Shown here in pieces: positions 29,701 to 44,700 of a stretch of DNA of 64,000 nt. Numbering within the stretch: position 1 is the stretch's first letter; each line of letters begins with the position of its first letter. The stretch spans positions 62,001-126,000 of the forward strand of contig NZ_JAFCKS010000012.1 of assembly GCF_018129995.1 (NCBI RefSeq). Reading direction: 5' to 3'. The stretch comes from Bradyrhizobium sp. SZCCT0153. GTDB taxonomy: Bacteria > Pseudomonadota > Alphaproteobacteria > Rhizobiales > Xanthobacteraceae. The position numbers and the translations under genes are program-made. The notes under the pieces were generated by a model, which did no database searches, was not told the origin of the DNA, and was given only the letters and a program-made list of their open reading frames with translations.

Positions 29701-32700
29701 ACTTCGCCGCCTTCTGGCGATGGGACCTCGTCGGCGAAGTCGAACAGCTCCGGCGGTGGAGCTGTCAGCGTCCAGTTCAACAATGCCACCATCAACAATG
29801 ATCCGACCGTCAGAAGCTATGTCCATTCTGACCTGATGCGGGCCGGTCACGACATCACAATCACCAGCTCGTCGACGACCTCATCGACCGCTGCCAGCAC
29901 GAACGCGGGCGGTGGATTGATCGGTATCGGCATCGCCCCGTCCAAGAGCACGCAAAACGTCACCAGCGACGCCTATGTGGATGCCGGCAGCCATTTGGTC
30001 GCCGGGCGCAACTTCATTCTGTCTGCATTTGACCAGAACAATTCCGATAACAGCGGTCGCACCATCACGGGCGGGCTGGTCGGCGTAGCGGTCTCCAGCG
30101 TGGACTCCACCATCGGATACAACACCACCGTATCCATCAAGGGCGGTGCCGACGTCCTGGCCGGCAACAACGCGGTGGTGAAGGCGGAGTCGCGGTCCTT
30201 CCAGCATACGAGCGCAGATGCGACCGGCGTCGGGATCGGCGGCGACGGAAATGCCGATGCGGATGTGACGAACAATGGCAATACCACGGCGCTCATCGAC
30301 GTGGCCTCGTCGCTTGCGGGGCGTACCGTATCCGTGGCGGCGAAGATCACGCAGCTGGACGTCTATGCGCGGGCGGACGGCGAGGGCGGCGGACTTGTCG
30401 CGATCGGAACGGCCGATGCAACGGTCCATTCGAGCCAGAATGCGGACGTCACGCTCAAGGATCATGGTGCGATTACCGGCTACGAAGGCGTCGATCTCGT
30501 CACGCGCTACGCCCCCGGCACTGTCCCGCCTGACGTTATCAGTACCACTGCGGATTCCTTCGCGCGGGCAACCGGCCTGTTCGGCTACGTCTCGGCGGAT
30601 TCCGTCAATCACACGACGCTCAATTCGAAGATTCTGACGGAGGCCGCCTCGCTGATCACGGCTGGACCGCGCGATCCGTCGAACGATCCGGCCCTGGAGG
30701 ACAAGGATGTCGGCGGCGGCCAGTACAATCACCTGGCCTTGTTCGTCAGCGCCGAAAACGGCGACATTCACGTCAACACACCCAACGATACGAGCCTGCG
30801 TTCGCTGGCAGTCGACGGGTCCGACTCTCCCGACAATCAGAGGCACGTCGAACCTGTCATCGACTTCAGCGCCAACGTGCTGATCCTGTCCGGGAAGTCG
30901 CCGCAGCTGGAGATCGACGAAAACGGCAATATCTCCAAGATCGTCAACCTTCATCTGCTGAACATCGCGTCTCAGAATATCGACGACCCGGCCTATGACG
31001 GCAGCAACAACATCACGGTCGACAACATCGTCAACGATGATCCCGGTCAGGCCTATCTGGCTACGGGCAACGTTGACAACAGCGCAATCCTGAACAGCGC
31101 CGGCCCCGGCACCTGGACCTTCCGCGATACCTTCAGCAAGGTCGAGATCATCAACAATTCAAAGAAGAACTTGATCGTCAACGGCATCAAGGTGGTCAAC
31201 ACCACGGTTGATCCGATCGTCGACGTCTCGAACACGAAATCGCGGACGTTGGATTTCAACATCAAGCGCGACGTGGCACCCACCTTCATCGATATCGAAA
31301 ATACCAATGACGACCCGCCGAGCATCACGCTGAACGGCGTGATAGAAAATCCGATCGGTACGACGCGAGTGACCGTTGCTGACGGTGACATTCTCTCGAC
31401 CAACAATCGCGTGAATGACAGCGACCCCGGCTCGCTGATCCGGACCAATATCCTTGACCTCGAGGCACACAACGGGAATATCGGAACCTCCGCGAACCGC
31501 ATCAATGTCGACGTCGTCGACAGCGGGACCGTGCCGGCACCAACCGCGTTCCTGAGCGCACGCGTCAGCGTCGCCGACAACTCGATCACGCTCGGCCAGC
31601 ACCAATTCTTTACGGGAGAACTGGTGAAGTACGAGTCGGCGACCCCGCTCGGTGGGCTGGTCAGCGGCCAGTACTATTACGCCATCGTGTCGGATGATGG
31701 TCTGAGCCTGCAGCTCGCCCAGGTCCTCAAGGACGGGCCTGGCGCCGTCGTCGACATCACGTCGGTCGGCGCGCTGACCAATTCGCATACGCTCACGCCG
31801 GCTCAGCGATTTACCGTCGTTGCCGACGGCACTCCGAGCGCTGCGGGGAACGCCTATCTCGACGTCAAGGCGCGCTTGCGCGACACGGCCAACCACGTGC
31901 GACAGGACGTGTCCAATCCAGACGTGACGTACAATGTCATCGTCGATGCGGTGAACACGTCGGGCAATGCGGACCTTCTGCTCAGGGGCAGCGTTCAGGA
32001 GACCGACGTCAGCGTCGTGACCTACACGGGCACCCCGGCCGGCAAGATCGGCGGTGTCGACGTCATCTATCCAGGCGGACCGGGCTTCCCGGGCGAGCTG
32101 CACCACACCTTCTTCGACACGCCGGATGGCACCGACGGTGGCGATCTCAACATGGGCCTGTTCGCGAACGCAGGTGCGGGGGCCACGCATATCGACAGCA
32201 CCTACGACATCCGAGCACTCAACGGTGTGGGAGCTCTCTACCGCGCCGGCATCACGTCGGAGCGGAACATCATCGTCGCGGCGGCGGATGCGAACTCGGC
32301 CAGCCCGTACATCATCAACGTCTACGGCATCACCGAGATCGTTGGCGGTGCGGCCGCCGATCCGGGTGATGTTCACCATATCGATGTGCTGACGAACGGC
32401 GATATCACCATCGCCGAAAAGACCGGCGACCTGCGGGTTGGCGAGATTCGCTCGACTTTGGCGAATGTGACGCTGAACTCGCCGGCGGCGATCATCGACG
32501 CGCTCGATGACGGCATCTCTCCGATCCTGGCTACCGCGGACGTCACCGCGGCAAACAACATCACTATGACGGCCGGCAATAATCTGATCGGCGACACCGA
32601 CGACAAGTCCGGCCGTGGCGGCATCGGAACGCCGGGCAATTTCCTCGAGGTCAACGTCGATTCCGACGGCCTCGTGCTCGGCGTGATCAATGCGACCGAC

Positions 32701-35700
32701 ATCGCCTCCGATACGGCGCCGTTCAGTTACTTGTCACCGCCGTTCGACCCGGCTGGTGCCGGGACTTATGGCGTGTTCCTGACGGAAACCGCTGGGGACA
32801 TGAAGATCGATATCATCCAGACCAAGGGTGACGTCGCACTCACGTCGGTTGCGGGCTCGCTCGTGGACCGCAGTGGCGGCGTCGGCGGCGATGATTCAGC
32901 GAACGTGATCGGGAACACGATCAACCTGTTCGCCAACGGCGGCAACATTGGCGAGACCACGGGTGGCGACATCACCGACCCGCAGGCCAACGGAAATAAC
33001 GACCTGGAAATCGATTCGCAGGCCTACGCTTACGGCACGATCGGGGCGCGGGCTACCGGCAGTATCTATCTGACCGAGACCCTGCCGACCACGGGCAGCT
33101 TCTTCGCGCGCGATGCGCAGGTCGTGCTGCTGCAGTCGCTCGGGACCGCGGGTGTCGGCAATGTCCGCTTTACGGTCCGCGAGAGCGCCCAGCAGGGCGA
33201 AGACTTCAATCTGCTGGCGTCAGGGCCGGTACTCTTCCTCGAGGGCGCGACCGAGCAGGTTGCTCATGGCCTCGTCAACGCAGCCAACGGCTCGATCCTT
33301 CTCCGGATTGCCGACAACATTACGACGGATATCAACTCGCAGATCCTGGCCAGCAATAACGTCGACATCTACGGCGACTTCGCCCGGACGAGCGGTGCCA
33401 ATCTCGATTTCGGCGATCTCAACTACGGCACCGTCATGCACCTGCATGGCGTCATCGCGCACGGCCCGACTGCAAGTGGTTACCTGACCCGCATCTTCGG
33501 CAACGCCGACACCGACCAGATCTACTTCGACGAAACGTTCCTTGGCGGCGAGAGCGGCACCGCCACCTCGTCAATCCCGGGTGGTGGAAACGTCCAAGTC
33601 ATTCCCGACGGCGGCTTTACGACGAATTTCGGCGTCGGCAATGCCGGGAAGATGTCGGATTATTCCGGCGGCAAGACCCGTGCCTTCGGCAGCAACACGC
33701 CAACGCAGATCATCAATGTCACCGCATCGATGACATTTGCGCAAAATGCCGGCGGCGACACGATTAGTGCGGCGGCCGGGACATGGGCCGGCTTCGCGAT
33801 CGGCGACATCGTCACGGTCGACACCGGGCTGGCGGACGATCCGAACAACCGCAGCTTTACGGTTCTGAACGTGACGGCGACAGTTCTGACGCTGTCCGCG
33901 GTGAATTTCGTGAGGGCCGAGACGGTCACCACGAAGGTCAGGAACAACAAGGTGGCTCCGGGAGGCGACAGCGAAGACTTCTTCATCGTCAACCAGCTGC
34001 AGTCGATGATCATCACCCAGGAGACGCAGACCGGCGTCGAAACGGGCGACACGCTGACGCTCGACGGCCAATCGGCCTCCGATACCTATGTGATCAACTC
34101 CACCGGAACGCACGGCGACGTCCGCAATTACGTGGTCAACGTGCTCGATACCGGTGCTGCCGCCGACGGGGTCGACAGCCTGTCCGTGTATGGCCGCGAC
34201 GACAACGCGGCCAATGATACGAGCGCCGACTATCGCGGGGCCAACAAGGGCTTCGACGACGTGTTCCTGCTGCGCCGTACGACCGGGATCGCCCAGGAGA
34301 CTGCGAACCGGCCAGTGCTCTATGCCGACGACTCGGCGTTCGTGGCGCTGTTGCATGTGAGCAACCTCGGCCAGGCGCAAGTCTCGGATCCGAACAATGA
34401 TCCGAACATTCGGTCGCAAAGCGTTCAGCGCATCAATTATGACAGCTCGATCAACGGTCGCTTGATGGTGTTCGGGCAGGGCGGCAATGACTACTTCGCC
34501 GTGGACGACAATGCCGCGATTACGACGCTCGATGGCGGGGCTGACAACGACTCGTTCCAGGTCGGACAGATCTACGGCTATCAGCGCGACGGCAGCATCC
34601 ATTCGCCCGCGCCGCTCGGCAACACGCTCGGCGGCTCGGTCGTGACGCCTTACGATCAGTTCCCGCAACTGGTCAATTCGCTCACGCCGCAAAGCATCTA
34701 TGGAACGGTCGCCACGACGCGCGGCTGGCTCTCTGCGGGTGCGACCTCGCCGCTGGTGGCCGAGGGCGGCACGGGGGATGACACATTCACCGTCTACAGC
34801 AATCAGTCGCCGCTGCGCCTCGAGGGCGACGACGGCAACGATCTTTTCACGGTCCGGGCCTTTGCATTGGCCGAAACCAACCCAGTCACGGGCGACATCG
34901 TCTGGGTCGATCCGGTCCAGGAGATCGCGAAGCCCAAGCTCACCAGGGGCTTCTCGACGGCGGCCGAGACGGCCATCCGGACGGGCGCCGGTGCCAACCA
35001 GGTCGAGTACAACATCAACGCGCCGGTCTCGGTCGACGGCGGCAACGGCTTCGACAAGCTGGTGATCCTCGGCACTGAATTTGCCGACCACATCGTCGTT
35101 ACCGAAAAGGGCATCTTCGGTGCCGGTCTGACTGTTACCTACCAGAACATCGAGGTTCTCGAAGTCGATGCGCTCGAGGGTGATGACATCATCGATGTGC
35201 TGAGCACGCAGCCGGGTGTGGCGACACGGGTCATCGGCGGCCTCGGCAACGACACGATGAACGTCGCGGGTGACGTCACCGGGCCGGTGGTGTCGCGCGA
35301 CATCGAAGGCACCAGCGGAATGGTGAACAACCGCGTCACGTCGGACGACTCGACCTATGACGGTCTGGTCGCCGACGGCATTGACCTCAGCGTTGCCCGG
35401 CCCAACCAGGGGCAGGTGATCATCGACGAGGAAGTGCTTGGCGATGCCAGCCGTGGTTTCACCGACATCAGCGAGAGCGGCACGCAGGACGTCTACGGCG
35501 TCTACCTGCAACACGCGCCGGTCCACGGCACGCACGTGTACGTCACCGTGTCGGCGGCGATGCCGCCCGAGGAAGAGCATGTGAAGGACGGGCTGCTCCA
35601 CTCGGGCGATATCCTGGACGAGCTCGGCAATGGCCTGGCTCCTCTCGACGCAAATGGCCTGCCGCCCGGCGACAGCATGCTGCTGGCGGAGGACGACTCG

Positions 35701-38700
35701 AACGTCGGATCGATTGCGGCAGCGAACTACGACCGCGAGATCTACCTCAACGGAACACTCATTCACGTCCCGGCGCGGTCCATCGTCCTGGTGTTCGACG
35801 ACACCAACTGGGACAAGGCACACGAGCATCTGGTCCACCTGATGGCGGTTGATGACAACCGGCCGGAAGGCGTGCGGACGGTGGTGACGAGCCACAGCGT
35901 CCTCAGCGACGATGCCTCCTTCAACCATGCGATCGTGCGCAACGTCGAAGTAACGATTCACGACAACGACCAGCCCGGCATCTTGGTCACGCAGTTGGAT
36001 CCGACGACGACGAATCTGGCGCTTTATCCGGCGAAGTATCTCAACCACCCGAGCGATAACAACACGATCGTGCTCGAGGGCGACGCAACCACCCAGGTCA
36101 CCGACCTCTATGCCGTCGAGCTCGAGAACCAGCCGGTCGGCGGCTCGGTCACCATTGCGCTGAAGCCGCAGGACAGCCGGATGACGCTGAGCTCGTCCGA
36201 CGGGCGGTTCGGAGTGGGCCTGGACCAGTTCGGCGTCCGTTCGGGCGTCTATTACCTCACGTTCAGTTCGGGCAACTGGAATAGCCCCGTCATCATCACA
36301 GCCTCCGCCGTGAACGATGGCCAGGTCGAGGATCCGCACAACACGACGATCGTGCACTCGATCTATGTCGACCAGTCTTTGAACCTCACCTTCGCGGGGA
36401 ACACGGTCAGCCGTCTGGATGCGGCGGATCTCGGCGCCGATTGGCTGACCGATGGTTACTCGGTTGGCCACAAGATCACCATTTCCGGTGGTCCGAACGC
36501 CGGCGCATATCTCATTACCGCGGCAACCGAGACGACGCTGACCTTGAAGACTTTGTTGAACACCATCCCGACCTTCACGGGCGGCGTGTTCCTGAATACG
36601 GTCAACCTGGACGGTCTCGCATCGACAACGAACACGGCATACAGGAACGCGGCGTTTAGCAGCGATACGCCGATCTACGCCAAGGTGTTGGACGACGAGA
36701 CAGCCGGTGTGTTCCTGCTGGAGAGCGCCGGCCGGACGCTTGTCACTGCTGGCACGACCTCGGACGGGCCGGGGCCGGGCGATAGTTATACGATGCGCCT
36801 GCAGAGCCCGCCGAAGTCCGACGTCAACGTCGATGTGGTAACGGATGGACAGACCGACCTGGTGACGGGCGGACGGGTCAGTCTGCAGGAAACGGGTGGA
36901 CTCCAGCCCGTGCAGCTCTTCACCGGCAACATCACGGTGACCAGCGTCGATGCGCACACGGTCATCATCACGCGCGCCAGCGGTTCCGAGACTGGCAGCT
37001 TCATCGGCGACGGCTTCCTGCCCGGCCAGCGTATCCGGATCGAAGGCACCGGCATCGCCGGACTTGATAACGGCGATATCAATTCGCCGAGCGGCTTCTA
37101 TACGATCGATTCGGCAAATGACGCCGTCACCGCGAGCACCATCCGTCTATCGGATGCCGGCGGCGCTGTGCTGCCGACAGCCTTTGGCACGTACAATACC
37201 GACGACAACAAGACCGTGGCGGTCGATATGGTCGTCGAACGCGGTCGCTACACTGGAAACGTCGACTACAGCGTCACGAATGTTCCGTTCCAGCTCTTCA
37301 CCGGCAATATTAGCGTGTCGGGCAACGTCATCACCCGCAACGATGTCGGCAGCTTCAAGAACGACAATTTTGCCATTGGGCAGGTGATAACCATTCTCCA
37401 GGCGGACCAGAGCCCCCTGGGGACGGCATTTACAGTGACCGGGGTGAGCGACTCGCAACTGACCCTCAGCGGCATCCCGGGCGCGGGACCGTCGTACCAG
37501 AACGTCAGCATCAGGAAGATGCTGGACGTGCTTGTCCGCAAGGACGGCACAAGCTGGCTCGACAGCGGCTTCTTCGAGGGCGAACTGATCAAGATCAAGG
37601 GCATCGGCGGCGACAAGATCGAGAAGATCGATCTCATCACCGGCACCACGCCGGACAAACTCGATATGCTGGTGCTGACCGACCACCCGGCATCGGGCCT
37701 CTACAGCGGATCGCTCGGCGGCAACGGAAACAACGTTCCGGTCACGGTCATCCAGATGGCCGCGCGCGTGACCTATACGCCGCCCAGCCCGCCCAAGCCC
37801 GATGCGAGCTATCCCGACACCGGCAATTGGTATCAGCAGGTCACGGTTCAGCTGATCGCAGACCCGTGGTTCGATATCCAGCCGGGTCACGAGAACTTCC
37901 GCGCCTTCCCGAAGGTTGCGCACCGGCTCGATGGCATTCGCGGCCCGCTGGCGGTTGAAGGCGGCACCACTGCGGCCGACCGCTCGCTGGTGCAGGCCGT
38001 GCTGTTGCCGGGCGAGGCCAATGGGCCGCTCTTCAACATCCCGCCGCAGCCCCCGGAAACGCAATCGATCGACGTCCTCAACATCTACAACGACGGAACA
38101 GTCGCCAACGATACGGGCACGCTGACCTCGACGGCCCTGTCGGGCTTCGAGATGGGCGGGACTCTCGACTTCAGCAAGTTGCTGGCGGGGGCACCGGCGC
38201 CGTTCGGCGAGTCTGTCAAGTATCCCGGCGGCATCAGCTACGGATCTATCGTCGTCGATCCGGTCACGCATCAATTCAGCACCGACGCAAGCCATTCGAC
38301 GATCGAGTCGGTGAACATCTTCCTCGGCTCGGGCAACGACCGGCTGGACATCAACAGCACGCTGATTCCGGGCCCGGATCACAACGCCGATGGCACGATC
38401 GGGCTGGTCTCCGAACACGGCGGTCTCACCACCGTGCATGGCGGCGGCAACGCGCCGATCCAGATGACGGCCGGCATTGCGCCCAGCAACGCCTTCAACA
38501 TCACGCCGAGCCTGGGCGGCAAGATCGGCACGCTCGAGCGCACGGACGGTCGCTCGTGGGTGGATGCCGGCTTCGCGGTTGGCCAGCAGGTCATGCTGAG
38601 CGTCGACACGGTTGGCGGCTCCGTCACCGGTTCCTACACGATTACTGCGATCCTCGATCAGGACCTCAAGCCCGGCAGCATCCTGGTTCTGCTCGGCGCC

Positions 38701-41700
38701 AATGGGGCCCCCGCACTGACGGTTCGGACCAATGCCACCGGCACGATTTCCGTGACCGACTGGCTGCAGGTGACCAGCGCCTTCGACGTTCAGGCGGATC
38801 GCATCATCCGTCGCGACGGACTGTCTTGGGACAATCTCGGCTTCGCGGCCGGGCAGCAAGTGTCGTTCTCGCTGTCCAACGGCAGTGTCGGAAATGCCAC
38901 GGTCCTTGGGTTCGACAACGCCAGCACGCCGTCCGGCACCGGCTACGGCAGTGCATTGCTTCTTGGCAGCACGACGCTGACCCCTGCGACTGGTCTTCTC
39001 GGCACCGTCGCCGTGACCAGCCGTAACGTGGTGTCCGGTCCGTTCACTGTCGCGGCGAAGTCTCTGACGCGCAGCAGCGGCAGCTGGATTGCCGACGGTT
39101 TCGCCAAGGGCCAGGCGATCGCCATCGACGGACAGCCGGGCGTGTGGTTCGTGACCGACGATCCCACCAGTACGAAGCTGAAGCTCACGGGTGGCGATTT
39201 GACAGCGCTGCCTGCGATCCAGAAGGTGGCAGTCATCCGCATCGGCGGCGATGCGATCAACGTCAACGGCACGACGGAATACATCAACGGCACCAACACC
39301 GTCGCGGCGGCTCTCGCCGGCGATCCGCAAGGAACGACCAACCGCATCACCCGGTCGGATGGCCACGGTTGGGCTTCGGACCATGTAGGCGACAGCGCGT
39401 TTGCGGTCGGCCAGCAGATCACCATTACCGGTGAGTGGACATATGGCGGCGTCGCATTTGCGCGCAATGCCAACGGTGACACGATCACGCGCAGCAGCGG
39501 AAGCTGGATATCGGACGGCTTCATGGCCGGCGAGACGATCGTGCTCTCGGGTACGACCAGCACCAACGGCAATCTGACCAACAACGGCAACTTCACGATC
39601 AGGAGCGTGACGGACTCGACCCTCACCCTGACGGCGGTCAACACGGTCGTGCCTACGGCCGGCACCGAGCCCGTGACGATCGGTATCAGTGGCAATTTCC
39701 TGGTGACAGGCTTCGACCAGAGCTCCGGCGGCGTTGCCGGCGACACGTTGCTCGTCAAGGGCGCCGTCGGGCTGCCCATCTTTGCGGCCCCGATGACGGT
39801 CAGCGTCGATGCGCCGCTGGTCGTCTACGGCGACACGACGCAGGATGGTATCTGGTACAACGGCAAGGCCGACAAGGCCTCCTCGCTCGGCAAGTTCAGC
39901 AACAAGCCGCAGCCGCATATGGACAACGTGCAATTCGTCATGGGGACGCCGTCCCTGGGCCAGGCCAACCCCGAGATCGACGGCTTGGGCCTCGAATTCT
40001 CGACGTTTACGACCCTGGAAGGTACGTTCGGCGTCATCAAGCGCACGACCGGCGATTGGAACGGCAGCACCGATCTGACCCGCTTCCTGGTCGACGGCCT
40101 CATTACGATCGACGGCACGCCGATTGGCAATGTGAAGACACTCACCAGGACCGACCCAGCCCACCCGCTGGTCTATAACACCCTGATCCTGAGCGATCTG
40201 ACGCCCGCCTTCACGACATTCGCGAATGGCAACCACACGATCAAGGAGTGGAACAGCGGCACGATCAAGCTGCAGCCCGGGCAGGGCGTGTTCGACCCAG
40301 GCTTCGTGCCGGAAGGCCTGATCGCCATCGGCGGGTCCTACCAGGTCGCGTTTGCCCGCGCCAATAGCGGCGACACCATTACGCGGCTTGACGGCGGCAG
40401 CTGGCTGACTGAAGGCTTCGCAAAGGGCCAGACGATCTCGGTGTCGCTGACCACCTACAACAATGTCAACTTCACGCTCGTGGACGTCACTGCGAATACA
40501 TTGACCCTGGAGGTCAAGAACAGCGTCATTCCGACGACACTGGCCGATCCGGGAGCGCCGACGATTACCGAAGGCGCGCGTATCGCCGCTGACGTCGGCG
40601 CGGTTGCGGTTGCGGGTTCGCAGTATAGCGTAACGTTCGCGAAGCACGCTGGCGGCGACACTATCACCCGGAATGACGGCGGCAGCTGGATCGCCGATGG
40701 CTTTACGGCCGGCAAGAACATTGCCGTGTACGGCACGCCCGACGACACCAACTCGCCGTTCTCGCCGGCGAATCCCGGTCCCGGTAACAAGCAGGTATTC
40801 AAGGTCGTCGGCGTGACGGCGAATGTGCTGACGCTGGATCCGTTGAACAGCGTTGTCGAAGAAGGTCCGGAGCAGGCGATCATCTCCGGGCAGGGCACCA
40901 AGGTCGATACGCTGTTCATGTTCGACCTGAAGCCCGCCTTCCTGACGCTGACCAACAACGGCAATTCGACGCCCACGCTCACGCGCACCATCGTCGAACG
41001 CAACAGGCTTGGTCAGAACGCCGATTTCTACGTGTTCCCGCTGGCCAACGAGTACAGGTACGCCGGCAACGACGTGATCGACGCACACAACCTGTTCGGC
41101 GACGTTCCGGCCGGGCAATTGCCGACAGTCGGTATCACGGCTTATGGCGGCAAGGGTGACGATACGATCATCGGCAGCCAGGCCGGCGATCATCTCGCCG
41201 GCGGGTCGGGCAACGACACGATCATCGGCCAGCGCGGCGTCGACCACATCTACGGCGACTCCGGCTTCAACGTCGACGTCATCACGCGCGTGCTCAACGT
41301 GGCCCAGACGGCGGGCAACAGCGGCACCACGGTGCTCGACAACGTTACCGACGGCGGCAATGACTTGATCTACGGCGACGCGCCGGGATCGACGGCAACC
41401 GATGCATTCGGCGACTATGACGACGTGATCTTCGGTGACTTGGGCGACATCGGCCAGGCCACCTCCGGCTGGCGCGATACCACCAAGCCGGTCTTGCTCA
41501 CGCCGCAGCGCATCGAGACGACGCTATTGTCCCGCACCATCGTCAGCCAGTCGCGGCAGTACGGCGGCAACGATACGATCTTCGGCAACGGCGGCGAAGA
41601 CATCCTGATCGGCGGGATGGGCAACGACTCGATCGACGGCGAGAACGGCCGCGACCTCGTGTTCGGCGACAACGTCGCGCTCAACCGGACGACACATCTT

Positions 41701-44700
41701 GGCGACTTCCGCAACGGGCGGTTCGAGACGCTTTCAGGTACGCAGATCTACAGCACCGGCCTCAGCACCGACGCGTTGGCTGCCGGCCTGGATTACGCCA
41801 ATGGTCTGCCGCAAGCCGATCCGCGCGGCCATGGCAGCTGGGGTGACTACCTGATCACCCTGTTCGACCACGGGAACGACACCGTTCTGGCTCCCGCGGG
41901 CTCGTACGGCAACGACTACATCGCCGGCGGCGCGGCTGACGACATGATCTTCGGCGAGATGGGTAACGACGTGACGCAGGGCGACGGCTCGATCGAGTAC
42001 GTATCCCACACGCTGATCGACAATGGTGACGGCACCGCCGGCTACTCCACCGCGATCGGCGGGCGGGTCGGCGTCCTCAACGTCGCTGGAAACATCGCCG
42101 GCAATCCGTTCCGTGACGCCAACAATGCCCTGTTCCTGCGTCCGTCATTCGATGGAGCAGGCGACGGCCAGGATTACATCGAAGGCGGCGGCGGCAACGA
42201 TATCCTGTTCGGCAACCAGAACCAGGATGACCTGATCGGCGGCAGTTCCGATCTGTTCAATCTCAATTCGCCGGCCAAGCGGCCCGACGGCTCTGACCTG
42301 ATCCTCGGTGGTTCCGGCCGCGCCATCGCGCGCAACGCGATCGGCGACGCGACGATCGACGGCAACTCGTTGATTGCAACGACGCCGAATGGTCATGCCA
42401 ACGACTCCGATTCGATCGTCGGCGACAACGGCGACGTCATCCGCCTGGTTGGCATCAAGGGCCAGGTTGCGCCACCGGTCGGCGCGCTGGTCATCGCCGG
42501 CACGGTCACGCAGGCGGGCAACCCGGTCCAGACGCTGAATGGCTTCCTGTCGTTCAACTACGACAATTACAACAGCGCGGTCGGTTTCGTGCGCATCATC
42601 CCGCGGGTCGACCGGTTGCTCGACTATACGCCGGGCGGCGTCGATTTCGACCCCGTGCACCAGCCATCCGATATCGGTGCAGCCGATGAGCTGCATGGCG
42701 AATCCGGCGATGACTTCATCTATGCCGGCAAGGGTGACGACTGGCTGTACGGCGAAGGCCAGGACGACGATCTGATCGGCGGCTATGGTAACGACTGGAT
42801 CTCCGGTGGTACCGGTTCGGACGGGATCATCGGCGACGACGGCCGCATCTTCACCAGCCGCAACAGCCTGAGCGCCGATTCGGCTAATGCGACCTATCTG
42901 GTCAGCGTGGGCGAACCGCTATTCGGCATCGCGCCGCTGCTTTCCAGCGACGCCGATCCGAAGTACAGCAACGGCAACGCGCTGAACGAGTACATCTTCA
43001 CGCCGGGCAACATGCAGACCGACACTATCAATGTGAGCGGTGCCCTGAAGAAGACCGTCGATCTGACGCCGTTCAGCTCCGATCCGACCTTCAACGGGAC
43101 CGCCGACGAGTTCTCGGTCGCCGGCACCAAGAACAACGCGGCCGCAAGCGATGGAAAGACGCATCGGCACAACGACGACATCATCTTTGGCGGCCTGGGC
43201 AGCGACTGGATCCACGGCGGCTCCGGCGACGATTCGGTGTCGGGAGCCGAGGCGCTGAAGCTCTCCTACACGCAGACGCAGGACAGCTTCCTCGATCTGA
43301 ACGGCATCGCCGAGACCGATTACTACCATCCGTACAACCCCGGCGACGCGCTGCGCTTCAATCCGACGGATCCGGACGGCAAGTTCACCCATCCGCACAT
43401 CGCGAACCGTACGGGCGAGTTCGCGCTGTACGATGAGAACAATCCGATGCGGAAGATTCTCCTCAAAGCGGATGGGACCGCCAGCAGCACGGGGTCCGGC
43501 CTCGAGTGGTTCCTGAACTTCGACCAGACCGAGGGTGTCCTGCGGCCGGGCGGTACGACGCCGGGCAACCAGAACCAGTCCGTGACGTACGGGCCGGTCC
43601 GCGACGACGGCAACGACGATATCTTCGGTGACAACGGCAACGACTGGATCGTCGGTGGCACGGGCCGCGACCACACCTATGGCGGCTGGGGCAACGACCT
43701 GCTCAATGCGGACGACGACCTGACGACCGCGAATGGGTTGAACAACGTCCCGGAGACCGCGCCGACCTACGAGGATCGGGCCTACGGCGGTGCCGGCAAG
43801 GACGTTCTGATCGCCAACACGGGCGGCGATCGGCTCATCGACTGGGTCGGCGAGTACAACAGCTATCTCGTGCCGTTCTCGGAGTTCGGCATGGCGACGG
43901 TCAGTCGTACCATGCAGCCGTTCCTGCATCACTTCCTGTATGCGGAGTCGCTGAGCGACGGCGTCGACGCCACGCGCTACTCCGACCTGAACAATGGTGC
44001 GCTGCCGCCGGCGCCGACCAAGGCGAACGACCCGATCCCCAGCCGCAACGGCGAGCCGGCCGGCGAGCTCGGTCTGGTGCTGCAACAGGATGCGGCCTGG
44101 CACGCCCAGACCGGCGCACCGACTGACCCGCAGGCTGGTAACACGCCGGGCACGCAGCGCGATGTGCTGCGCAGCGCGAGTTACGCGCCCAATACCGTGA
44201 CCGGCATGTTCGCCGATAGCGGCAGCTGGTCCGTGGCCAACAGTGCCTACCAGAACGCTACCGTGAAGGTGAGCGGCGACAACATCAGCCTGTTCGACCT
44301 CGATGCCTGGCTGCCTGGCAACTTCTTCGAAATCCAGTCGACGATGAAGGTTTCGAGTGGCGGCATCCTGCAGAACGGCTTCATCATTTTCGACTACCAG
44401 GGAACGACAAACTTCAAGTACGCGGGTATCGACGTCACCAACAACACCATCAAGATCGGCCAACGTTCAGACAGCGGTTGGACGGACCTTGCAACGCTTT
44501 CGGCGGGCAAGCCTGGACTGGGTTTGAACTCGCAGAACACCCTGCTGCTCACGGTCAACGGAACCACCGCAAGCCTCGCGGTGACGAGCGCAAACGGAGG
44601 CAAGGCCGCGAGCGCGCTGAAGGTGTCGTATACGTTCAACGCTCCGCTGAACACAGGAATGGTCGGCGTTGGCACGAACAACTCGATCGCTGCCTATACG

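Noticed and set aside
37147..41247. Long antisense frame of 1,366 codons, and similar ones at 33571-36957, 23860-26691 and 18007-20136
   Set aside because: They lie entirely antisense to the giant gene; long open antisense frames are expected in GC-rich coding DNA with strong third-position bias. Their products are Arg/Val/Asp-rich and lack domains.
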